This document shows positions 13,162 through 23,300 of a stretch of DNA of 64,000 bases, one piece after another (position 1 is the stretch's first letter; every line of letters starts with the position of its first letter). Below the pieces are notes generated by a model. It saw only the letters and a program-made list of their open reading frames with translations, made no database searches and was not told the DNA's origin. Both the position numbers and the translations under genes were made by a program. The stretch covers positions 23,143,390 through 23,207,389 of the forward strand of contig CM032664.1 in the NCBI GenBank assembly GCA_019095985.1. Direction: 5' to 3'. This stretch comes from Streblospio benedicti. Lineage: Eukaryota; Annelida; Polychaeta; Spionida; Spionidae.

Positions 13162-13829
13162 AAAAGCACAAAGTAGTAATTGGAGCATTTATTACACATC
13201 ATAAATTCCAAGCTTTTCATACTATAATACATTATTTTGATTCAATGACCAAAAATAGTTTGATACTGATAGATCTCATTTATCTCCATTGGTGTCAATT
13301 TAAGTCATTAATAATCTCATTCAATGACAAGAGGAGAGCTAATAGTACACACTGTAAGTAACATAACCTTCTCAATCTAAAAGGATAACTGTTGTGTAAA
13401 TATGCAAATCCTTCCTGATGAGTAGCACTTATTCCATTGGCAAATAGGTATTTTCCATGGAAATTGTGAACAGATAGATTTTTGCGAGCAGAAATATTGA
13501 AATATGGTATAATAACACATATCATGAGTGTAGGTGAAAAAAGTGATGCCTTCCTTTTATGCGTATATGAATTCAAGTTTACATTTTTTGGTTAACCCTC
13601 CCACTAAGCTGACACAAATGAGTTGTTTTGTTGTATCAATTTATCATTTTCTACATACGGTACTGATTTTCATCTTATTCTTTCTCTGGAGAGTGAATAT
13701 ACAAAATAGAATAAGACAAAAATAACCAAAACAATGGGACCATCTGTAATGTCCAAAATCAAACAACTTGCATGTATTATTTTCTAAAATTTTGTAATCA
13801 TAAAAAGAATTATCAAAATGTTCTATTTT

Positions 13830-14020
13830 AAATCACTTCTCTATGAAGACCACCACCATGTGGACTGTCTTCAAATGGTTTAAGTGAACAGGTGGTCTCT
13901 TTATGAAGGTTTATAGTGGGGTTTTTTAAATTAACATTTGGAATTGCACAAACTGCTCTTATTATAAAGGTGGTCACTTTAAAATAGAGGTGATCTTACT
14001 TGAAGGTTTTGCTGAACATA
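13830..14020. repeat. Diverged MITE, family A
   Basis: Contains GAAGACCACCACCATG, GGTGGTCTCTTTATGAAGG and AGAGGTGATCTTACTTGAAGG, matching the internal layout of the other family A copies, but the terminal TIRs are worn. Boundaries are approximate. Confidence 0.55.
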
Positions 14021-14735
14021 AAAAATTAAATCTTAATATCCAAAACTGAAAAAAAAGAAAACTGAAACAATTCAGATAAATCTAACAGAAAATGTATATG
14101 ATAAATAATATGCACATAAAAAAGTTTTGCTCAGTGGTGATCATGTTGGCTGAATAACTCTCTTCCAAGATCAATGGAAAACATTTTCTATCAAGATAAA
14201 CGACAGTAATTGGGCATATATCTCTGACTTTATCACCTCTAGTGATGTGCGCAATGTGCGTGTAATGTACGTCTGATTCTGGAAGAATGCAGTCTGTAAC
14301 ATTAGTCTCTGTGATATAGTCCTGGGTTTTGCACATTTTTGTGTGTGTTTGCTTGGGATAATGGTAGCAAACACCATAAAGCATCCATTTTACAGTTATG
14401 TGGCTCATTTGAAGGCTTGGTGTTGGCTCTATTGATAAACACCGTCTCTCAATAAAGATGATATGGTGTGTAAGAGTAAATTATATGGTATTTGTTGCTA
14501 CTAAAAACAGGTATAAATACACCCCACTTGCATGATTGTGTAACACAGTGGCATATATTGGATGTTGATGTTAAGAAAATAAAGTACCAATTAGAGGTAT
14601 AAGCAATTGCAAAAAGCAAAGTAAGATGGAAACTGAAATATAATGCAAATTCTTCTTGTTTTACAATGCTATGGTAAGCATTGACTAGAATGTCCAAAGC
14701 AATTAGTACAGTTTGAATGGTCTTTGTCATTCCGA

Positions 14736-14926
14736 GTAATAAAGCCTCTCTATTAAGACCACTTGTACCATCTGGGGGACTGACCTCAATTGGTCTCGAT
14801 AGAGAGGTGGTCTTTCGATGGAGATTCATTTGGGTCACTTTATGAACATTTGGGAGTATGAAAAATGGTCCTATTACAGAGGTGGTCTCAATACAAAGGT
14901 GATCTTAATTGGAGGTTCTACTATAA
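14736..14926. repeat. MITE, family A
   Basis: Runs from AAAGCCTCTCTATTAAGACC to GGAGGTTCTACTATAA and shares with 34015-34223 the central blocks GGTCACTTTATGAAC, GAAAAATGGTCCTATT and CAGAGGTGGTCTCAAT. Same orientation as the 34-kb copy. Confidence 0.7.
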
Positions 14927-17406
14927 TCTAGAACTTCTTTGTTAAACATCTGACATGGTTAACATCACACGTTTAATTTGAACAGACATAATGGATTTTG
15001 AAAATATTGCATTTGTTTCCAGTTTAACTACAATAACAAAACTCCCATTGCTCTAACCGTCAAAAACAGTGCCTGCTGAGTGACTGAATTATTTGCCACA
15101 TGCCACATGTACTCATCCGTGTATATAAAATATACTCAGTGTCCATCACAGACCACACTGTCTGGTATCATTATTGTATGTACATGTAGTTGTACGTGGT
15201 AGACACTATTGTTTGTAATATTGCTGGAAAAATTATATAATATGTGTGTCAGAAATTATCGATGTTAAATGCATATATTGATTATTGCATTATTATTCAA
15301 TATACTATCCACCACATGCACACATTATTATTTTAATTTCATTTATTTCAAATAAATGAAATTACAATAATGATATTGCATTATAGTATCATGTCTTACG
15401 TTAAAAAAGATGCTTTAAAATGCATATAATTCACTGCAATTTTTCCAAAGAATTACGCTGTAACAATCATAATGAAGATATTTATCCATAGTATGAAATC
15501 TAGTACAAAGAATTCTACACTTTGATTTCATAGATCCATACAACATACATTTATGCTATTTTAATAGACCCTTTTTTGTATATTATCTCCAAATATGCCC
15601 TTCTATAATTGTGGTAAAAACGGCACATAGTCTGTATAGTCTGTTAGTCCAAGGTGTGTGATAAGAGCATATAGGACAAATTTCGAGGAAAAGAAAAAGA
15701 GAAAAGCATCCTCTAGACGCCTTCCATTTAGAAGAATTACAATGTGTGGCTCCATTGCTAATGAAATTGATTACTGTCTGATGGAGAAAAATAACATGAA
15801 CAACTAATCCAAAAATCATAGAATAACAGTCTCTGCACATCATGGCATGCTGTTTTTCATACATAGGCTGATAGCATGCTCAATATTATGTAAATAGCAA
15901 ACACTACATTTGCATTGAGAACTACAATTATTCCTTTTAATTTCTTTCTTGAAGTACTCAATGGTAGAAGTGTTATAAATCAGGTGTCATAAGTATCTGA
16001 TGAGTAGATCAATAAAATACTTATAAAGGATACTTAGTAATTACCAGTACTTACATAAATTTCCTTCGTACAGTAAAAAATAATCCTTCTTAAAGTTTGA
16101 CGTAAATGGATATTTCATCCAAGTAAAAAATTAGCATAGTTTGTAGTAATAATCTTTAATTTAAAAAAAATCTACATTTTCTAATACAGTGGTCACCTAC
16201 GTTATAAGCGGTAAATGTATAGCTATATACAAATTATACATATATAAAAAAAGTCTTCAAAACCGACCAGAATTTTACTGGCTGAACTCAAAACGAGCTA
16301 ATGGGGCATATGTGAATTGAAGTGTGATAATCATTGTGGCTCCTCGCATCCAGGAAGAAATAACAGAGATTACTGAGGTGGAATCTTCTCACCTCGTCAG
16401 GGACCTCAGGCTAAACTGTGACATGGCTGTGTTTTGTTGCACATGCTGCGAGCCTGAGCTAAATAGCTGATGTTCATCAAATTGGTTTGTGTTTACAAAA
16501 CCTTGTTTTCTAAATTGTGTAACAAGGTGCTATGTTGAAAAGATTATCAACACAGCCCTGTTTTTCCTCACAAAATAATTCCTACCATTATGAACAGAAG
16601 ACGCAAACAATGAAGTTCACTTTTTTGCTTCATATATATTAGGATTTGCAATTTTTTTACTTGAAAACTTAATTTATAGTACCGGTATCCAACTATATAA
16701 AATTGAATTTTAAACCATGTTTTTTTTTTATTTCATCGTAAGCGTCATTGTATCAAGTCTAAAGAAAATGAGAATTCAAACATTACCGGTCGATCGCAAA
16801 CAATGAACAACAATAAGGAAATGACTGTGTCACTCTGGACATTTTTGACTTGTAGTGGTCATACTCCCATAATATTTGATACAGTCTATACGCATACAAT
16901 AGTTTACCTATTTTTTCATATAATGAAAGTACATCTACACGCAATTCACACACATACTGTCAGTTGTTCATATTTTTATGAGATGGATCAAACAGCTTGA
17001 TTTCTTATTAGAACAAGTTATGTTGTACTTCTAAAGTTCAATAACATGATTATGAGGCATCACATAGATAAGACCTGTAACCTTTAGGCTGACGTTTTTA
17101 CAAGAAAACAAAAATGCTTCTCATAACTGAAAGTTCACACCACGCCCAATGTTTGATCATTGATTATTTTGCATTATACTCACATAATTATTTAAACTAT
17201 TGAGAGCTTTTTTAAATGACCATGTACACTGACAATCTAAACTCTATAGACGCTGATGCAAAGCTGATTATGCTGATGACATACATGTACAATGCAGACA
17301 TTTGCTCTTTGATCACAATGCAATCTCTGTTATTACAATGCAAACTTGAAACTTATCATTTTGTCCTTTTTTACAACAGCTTCACAGGATGAGTTTACAA
17401 CACTCT

Positions 17407-17725
17407 TGTAACAAAAGTGGCTCGGACACAATGCATTCTGATAGATTAACAACGTGCCCAACATACGAAGTCAGTGTGTGTATGTCTGATCAAGGCTGGC
17501 ACGGTTGGTGAAGCTAAATATAGCGTCAGGTGTCAGACAGTGTGATTGCGCAACGCAGCATATAGGCGAAGTCGAAGTGTGTGTCCTTCGTCAGGGAAGA
17601 TTAGCTCAGTCGGTAGAGCAACCGCCCATGACATATGACCGGTCTGAATCATGGACGGGAGACCGTGAGTTTGAGTCCACGATCTTCCAAATTACTTTTA
17701 CAAAGCAACACTGACTTTCGTTTCA
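17407..17725 (+). repeat. Left LTR of the TRIM-like element
   Basis: Begins TGTAACAAAAG and ends GACTTTCGTTTCA, so it has the usual TG...CA limits. It contains the tRNA-like segment at 17595-17688, 37 bases from its 3' end. Confidence 0.85.
17595..17688 (+). ncRNA. tRNA-like segment inside left LTR
   Basis: The ends GGAAGAT and ATCTTCC form a perfect 7-bp acceptor-type stem. GCTC...GAGC gives a perfect D-stem around AGTCGGTA, and TTAGCTCAGTCGG fits the Pol III A box. GAGTTTGAGTCC lies at the B-box/T-arm position. A TTTT run follows eight bases after the 3' end (17696-17699), a potential Pol III terminator. At 94 nt it is longer than a normal tRNA, its anticodon region does not fold into a clear arm and the T-stem is imperfect, so it is a tRNA-derived sequence and not a working tRNA gene. 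The D-arm block resembles tRNA-Lys as I remember it. Confidence 0.65.
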
Positions 17726-17727
17726 AT

Positions 17728-17745
17728 TGGTGGAAGACAAGGACC
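17728..17745 (+). other. Primer-binding site of the TRIM-like element
   Basis: TGGTGGAAGACAAGGACC starts two bases after the LTR. Its complement ends TCTTCCACCA, as expected for the 3' end of a charged-type tRNA. The embedded tRNA-like segments end in TCTTCCA, so primer and embedded tRNA may be of the same kind. Confidence 0.6.
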
Positions 17746-18270
17746 CGGGTGCTTCGGTAGAAGCCACCGGGTAGCTCCCTGTGAAATTGTCCATTGGTAG
17801 TGGGCTGGCCCTGTGGCCTGTGTGCAAGACATTGGGGGAGGGGGCTACCGCCCGGGAATTTCGAACTCAGGTACATGGGTAGTGTAATCTGACGGATGAT
17901 GGAAAGAGTTAGATCTGAGAATTCTTACAGGTCCCTCGGTCACCGAAAGCTGACAATGGGAATATAGTGTTCAGGGAGAATTCCTGATCTGATAATAGTG
18001 TTCCATAAAAATTGTGTTCCATGACCCTTGAAAGATAGAACTCCCTATCTCGCTATCTCCAAGAGCCCTATGAACCATTGATGCCGCTGCATGAGGCTTC
18101 GGATCAATCTCGGGATATTTTCCGGATGGGATCTGGCTCGAGCCAGGCTCAAGCTCTATGCAGTGGTTCCGGATTCACCCCGGGATGTGGAAGAGAGGTG
18201 GTGTCTGGTCGTCCACTGCCGTCTCTACTGCCCGGATCAGATCTGGCGCTGGTATGGGGGTTGTCGATAG

Positions 18271-18287
18271 GGTAGGAAGTTGGGGGG
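18271..18287 (+). other. Polypurine tract of the TRIM-like element
   Basis: GGTAGGAAGTTGGGGGG directly precedes the right LTR, in the position where plus-strand DNA synthesis is primed in LTR elements. Confidence 0.65.
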
Positions 18288-18605
18288 AGTAACAAAAGTT
18301 GCTCGGACACAATGCATCCTGATAGATTAACAACGTGCCCAACATACGAAGTCAGTGGGTGTATGTCTGATCAAGGCTGGCACGGTTGGTGAAGCTAAAT
18401 ATAGAGTCAGGTGTCAGACAGTGTGATTGCACAACGCAGCATATAGGCGAAGTCGAAGTTGTGTCCTTCGTCAGGGAAGATTAGCTCAGTCGGTAGAGCA
18501 ACCGCCCATGACATATGACCGGTCTGAATCATGGACGGGAGACCATGAGTTCTAGTCCACGATCTTCCAAATTACCTTTACAAAGCAACACTGACTTTCG
18601 TTTCA
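18288..18605 (+). repeat. Right LTR of the TRIM-like element
   Basis: About 97% identical to 17407-17725 over its whole length and ending in the same GACTTTCGTTTCA. It is followed by the CTCT target duplication. Confidence 0.85.
18475..18568 (+). ncRNA. tRNA-like segment inside right LTR
   Basis: Second copy of the 94-nt tRNA-derived segment, with the same perfect GGAAGAT/ATCTTCC end pairing and the same TTAGCTCAGTCGG A-box block. Nearly identical to 17595-17688. Confidence 0.65.
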
Positions 18606-18799
18606 CTCTTTCTAACATTCATACTGCATGTATTGTAGTCCACATGAGGAAACATGGATAAGATCTATGTAACTGTACATCAATTCTTTTTAACACAAAA
18701 GATATATTTAGAGATGGGTCAATTTTTACCATTGGAGAGTGAAATTTCGGTGTATTCGTCAATATGATCGAATATTTTGCACCTCAGTAATCTGTTATT

Positions 18800-19060
18800 T
18801 CATTCTGGATTAAAGAGCTTGATTTCATGAACAAGTTGTGTTGTTATAAGTGGCACATGGGCTTGTATGTGCAAAAGATTAGACCACACTGAGACTGCAC
18901 TGTGCTGAAAGCTCAAATGAAGACTGCGACAGAATGCTTTAGTGCAAGTTTGGTCAAAAGCCAATTTGCAAATTGAAGTTTTGGCTTTTGTTGCAAACAC
19001 CAGAGAACATTTGTCACAGTTAAGAGGGCTAAAAATGGTCTTAATTATACTGTTGCACTT
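18800..19060 (-). pseudogene. Possible degenerate C2H2 zinc-finger relic
   Basis: A 96-residue minus-strand frame contains CDKCSLVFATKAKTS followed by CTKAFCRSLHLSFQH and WSNLLHIQAH. The spacing is that of Krueppel-type fingers (C-x2-C-x3-F-x5-L-x2-H), but several ligands are absent: a Cys stands where the first His of finger one is expected, and a Gln in finger two. It lies about 1.2 kb beyond the stop of the same-strand zinc-finger gene, so it could be a decayed duplicate of that type of gene. A chance resemblance is quite possible. Confidence 0.3.
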
Positions 19061-20316
19061 ATGATTAATATGATCTATGATTAAAAACAATTTAATCAGA
19101 TCAATACAAGTCCATGTACAAACTAAATTACAACTTTGATAGAAGCTAAAGTGTTTTAGGTATACCTGATCCTGTGAAATAAATTACCAAATTATAGCGT
19201 ATTTCTTTTGTTCATTAAGATATGCAAGCAAACAAGTTGAATATGGATATGGAAAAAGAATTACAAGTGACTAAAGATTTCTTTAATAGTTTACAATTCT
19301 ACATTTAAGATACATATTTGAACAAAATTGGCACATCGAAAATACATATATATCTAACTGTCTCTACCAATGAAAGACAACAGTAAAAAACAACAACCTA
19401 CTTTCAATACTTTCAATGAACTTTTTGAACACAATTATACATCGAATCCAACACATATTATAACAAAGGAGGGGTTTAAAAACACTAGTCTGCCCTAAAA
19501 AATTGATAGATTTTGCCCAATTTTTGTAAATGAATCAAAGTTCAACAAAAAGTAGCATAAACAAATGTCATTAAAGTTAAACAACTTTCTTAAGGTTAGA
19601 TTAATGTTCACAAATATGATAAACAGAGCCATTGGTTTAATCTAATTCAACTTGCATTATTCAAGATACTAATTCATACAGCCATGGTTAGAAACAGTTT
19701 CATGTGGTAAACATATTTAATTCTTCTGCACACCAATGATCACAGAAGCAAAGCAAGAAGTAACCATCCAGAATGGCGGGAACTTCATTAAAAAAATATT
19801 TCTTGTATATACAATACAATAACAATGATATTAGCAAGCAGTAATTAAAAGTAAATAAAATCCATAACATAATTATAACAATGATATAACCACAATATAT
19901 ATTTATATATATAGTTTAAGATTAACAAAATAAAATCAATGTCAAAGCAAAGAAAGAAAAAAAAAATTTCATTCGGGACTTCATGCACATTATCAAAAAA
20001 TGTAAACTTAACTTAAGTCCATGTACATAACAACTACTTCAATGAGACCAGAATTTATAAAGTATCAATTCAAAATGACTTGATGTAAATTATGGTTATA
20101 ATTCTGTGCAACACTATATATATTTAGGATAGAGGAAGGAATTAGTCTGTTCCACCTTGAAAAAAGAAGGTGGAGATAAATCCCACTTCCAATCCAATAT
20201 GATGCTGAATAATCTTTGTCATGATCGATAAATACAAAACATTTCATCACATTGACCTAACGATCAAAGAACAATGATATTTAAAGGGCAGAAATTACAT
20301 TTGATAACAGTCAAAT

Positions 20317-23300
20317 TCAATCCTTTTCTGACTCAAATACTTCAACAGTTTCAACTTTTATTGGAACTGCATGTCCCAAGGTCCTTAAATCTAAAGATGA
20401 AGTAGCATTTTCCCCTTTTACTGTCACTAAATTCTGAGTAACAACAGTTTTGCACTTCTGCACTGTTTTGGTTGCACTATTATTCTTCGAAGTACCACGC
20501 TTTCTGTTGGCAACTGGGTCACAAGGGTCTTTTGGCAAGTGAGAAGCAGTTAGTCTTTCACCAGGATTACCTACAGGAATACTGTCAAGAAGTACTTCTT
20601 GTTTTATATCAGTTATTTGCACAAGACCAGGCTCCTGTTTAATATCATCCGGTTCGATTTGTATTGCTTGTACTTCTTCGAGCGTTGCCAATGAAAGTGA
20701 TTCAGGTATAGACAACAACTGTGACTCTGCATATTGAGAAGCAAGATCTCTTAGAGAATCGTACTCCTTGTCATTACTAGTTGGCTCTATTTTAATTTCT
20801 GGGTTATGCCACATATCAGTTATTGGAGGAGTTTCAGAATTCATTGTCTCAAGAGCTATTCGTTCACTCATAGATAATACAGGAGGAAGTGCATTTGCAA
20901 CTCGCTCTGAAATGCTTAGCACTTGAGGAGGAGCAGATCTTTTAGGTGTCTTTTTGGGCACATGTGTTGATTCATTAGGAGAATCAGATTCCCATACAAT
21001 TGTATGCCCCTCACGACGAATAATTTTTCTTTTAGGAACTTTTTTGCCTTTTGTACGTGGATTCCAAAGCTCTTCCCGTGGGATTATCTCTTTCCCAACA
21101 ATTACTTTTGTATTACATGTATATTGTTTTTGAAGGAGTTTTGATCGTCTTGTTCCTCCTTTAGGACCAGGTGGTATATCTGAAGAGATAAGTGGATCTG
21201 ATGATTCTGTTGGCTTTTGAACAATAACTTTGGTGCAATTACGTTTACTATGTTCATGATTTGATGTATTACTTTTTCGTTTGTAGAATGTTCCCAACAT
21301 TTTTGACGGTTTGCGGCCTCCTTTAGGACCTGGGGGCATTTCTGTCCCACAAAGTGGATCCCATGAATTATGAGTTTCATGATTCATTGTCTCTAGAGCT
21401 ATTCGTTCACTCATGGATAATAAAGGAGGATTGTCTGAAGTGCCATCTTCCAAATCAGTTAGTTTTACTTTCTTTGGACTCCTAGATGCAGCAGGTACAA
21501 TAGCACTTTTAGTTGTTCTAAAATTTGAAATGAATGGTTCCGTGACTTTAACATACTTGCCATCCTTTCCTATTTTACGTACAGTTATTGATGGTATTTC
21601 ATTGTCTTCAAACCAAGGCTCCACATCAGGCAAATCCTCTGGTTCTGATCCACACTCTGGCTTTGTGCTGAGTTCATCATCAAGCTTTTTTCTTGGATCT
21701 GGAAATTTACGGTATTTGCTGAATTTCGGCTTATTTGTCCGTTTTCTATCTGACACATCTTTTTCAACGATCCCCGAGCCTTTCAGGCATTTGTGAATGA
21801 ACTGCATGCGAGTCATCATTGGAATTTGACTAAGAGGTGTATCCTTGTCATTTTCTTCTGCTCTTCGTGCAGCTGATATATGCTTTCTTGTTATTGCTTT
21901 CTTCACCATATTTTTTGCAGTGTGCCTTTTAACAGTATACCTATAATCATCAACATCATCAATGTTCAGATTAGTACTTTTCTCTATTCCCCGAACCTTT
22001 TTCAACACATCAAGTTTCTCTTTCATTTTCTTCAACCTTTCTTTCTTCGTTAATATTGGATGCTTTTTAGTTTTATGGTTGTGTAATGAGGACGCAGATA
22101 AATACAGCTTTTTGCAAAATGGACAGCGCACTTTCTTATCAATCTTGACTTTCATGTGAATTCGAAGTATATGAGCCTTTAAAATTTGTTTATGAGCAGC
22201 AGCATATTCACAGTGATCACATTCGAATATTCTGCCAGCCTCACCTAGATGAACCATACGCTGATGAATCTTCAAAACTTGTGAGGTCCTGAAATTAGTA
22301 ACAATTAATTAAGCATACATGTACATGTACTTGTTTAAATATAACAATTAGAAATCAAATGAAAATAACAATAATGGTAATAAAAGAACAAGAATTATTG
22401 ATATATGGTGAAAAATATTATCACATTATATCGAACTCGGTGAATATAGTAGAATTTTAGTTCACATACCTGAAAGATTTGGAGCAACTATCGCACTGAT
22501 ATGGTCTCACCCCTAAATGCATGTAATAATGAACTTTAAGACCCTGCTTGTAGCGAGTCTTGTATGGGCATAATTCACATTTGTGTATCTTTGTTTCATC
22601 ACCACCATGTACCATCAAATGAACTTGTAAACTGCGATTGTCATTGAACTTTTTGTGGCAAATATCACACTCACGATCCCTGTAGTAAGAAAATGAAAAG
22701 GGCTAAATACAATGTAAAAAGCTTTTTTTGTGACAATTTTCTTACCTATCTATTTTTGTTGCAAAAATGTCTTCGCAATTGATGCATAAGTCTTGTTACA
22801 ACTTCAGATNNNNNNNNNNNNNNNNNNNNNNNNNNNNNNNNNNNNNNNNNNNNNNNNNNNNNNNNNNNNNNNNNNNNNNNNNNNNNNNNNNNNNNNNNNN
22901 NNNNNNNNNCCTCACCGCCGGGAATTTGGTCTGCCGTGGTTGAAGCTTAAGGGGACCCCCGTAGCTCACCGGGGTCAAGATCGGTGCGTCCTCCCGTGAG
23001 GAGGCCTTTCGTGAAACCCCGGCACACAATTACCCAGGACCGCCGACGAGTGGTCTTATTAGAGAGAGAGAGAGAGAGAGAGTAGTTAAGAGAGCTGTCA
23101 CCAAGGGCTACTTCGACATTGACAAGTTTTACGATAATTGATGTCAAGTCGTGTTTTTTTTAGAGACTGTTAACGATCGTAAATTTTTACTAATTGCTGA
23201 AGTGTCATTTTGCTTTAGTCAGCATGTGATTTACGATCTTAAATTTAATTATTCGGTTATTCACTTATTGTTACCAGTTTTTGATATATATATGGAGAAA

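Larger units (their letters stand above)
17407..18605 (+). mobile_element. Miniature LTR retrotransposon (TRIM-like), structurally whole
   Basis: Two direct repeats of about 319 bp flank a 562-bp non-coding interior. The host bases CTCT occur just before the left repeat (17403-17406) and just after the right one (18606-18609), a 4-bp target duplication (possibly 5). A primer-binding-type TGG sequence starts two bases after the left repeat, and a purine tract lies just before the right repeat. The two LTRs differ at only about ten positions (about 97% identical), so insertion was fairly recent. No gag or pol is encoded, so movement would have needed another element's proteins; the TGTAACA start resembles the Ty3-type LTR at 26849. 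Each LTR contains a tRNA-like segment, which is unusual. Confidence 0.85.
11908..20316. other. Intergenic, repeat-bearing
   Basis: No intact protein gene was found between HENMT1 and the zinc-finger gene. The stretch holds a minus-strand SINE (12415-12660), three copies of the TACAGTAGAACC-type MITE, the LTR miniature element at 17407-18605, and a possible zinc-finger relic near 18800-19060. Its left end includes the upstream region of HENMT1 and its right end the 3' flank of the zinc-finger gene. Frames around 13.3, 14.4 and 15.7 kb showed no recognisable motif. Confidence 0.6.

Noticed and set aside
15583-15864. Minus-strand 93-codon Cys-rich frame
   Set aside because: The cysteines show no regular spacing and no flanking exon signals support it.
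17595-17688. Calling a functional host tRNA gene
   Set aside because: The anticodon arm is not formed, the length is 94 nt, the T-stem is imperfect, and an almost identical copy sits in the second LTR; it is part of the element.
22793-23029. Open frames spanning the run of N
   Set aside because: Their length comes from undetermined bases; nothing supports coding there.
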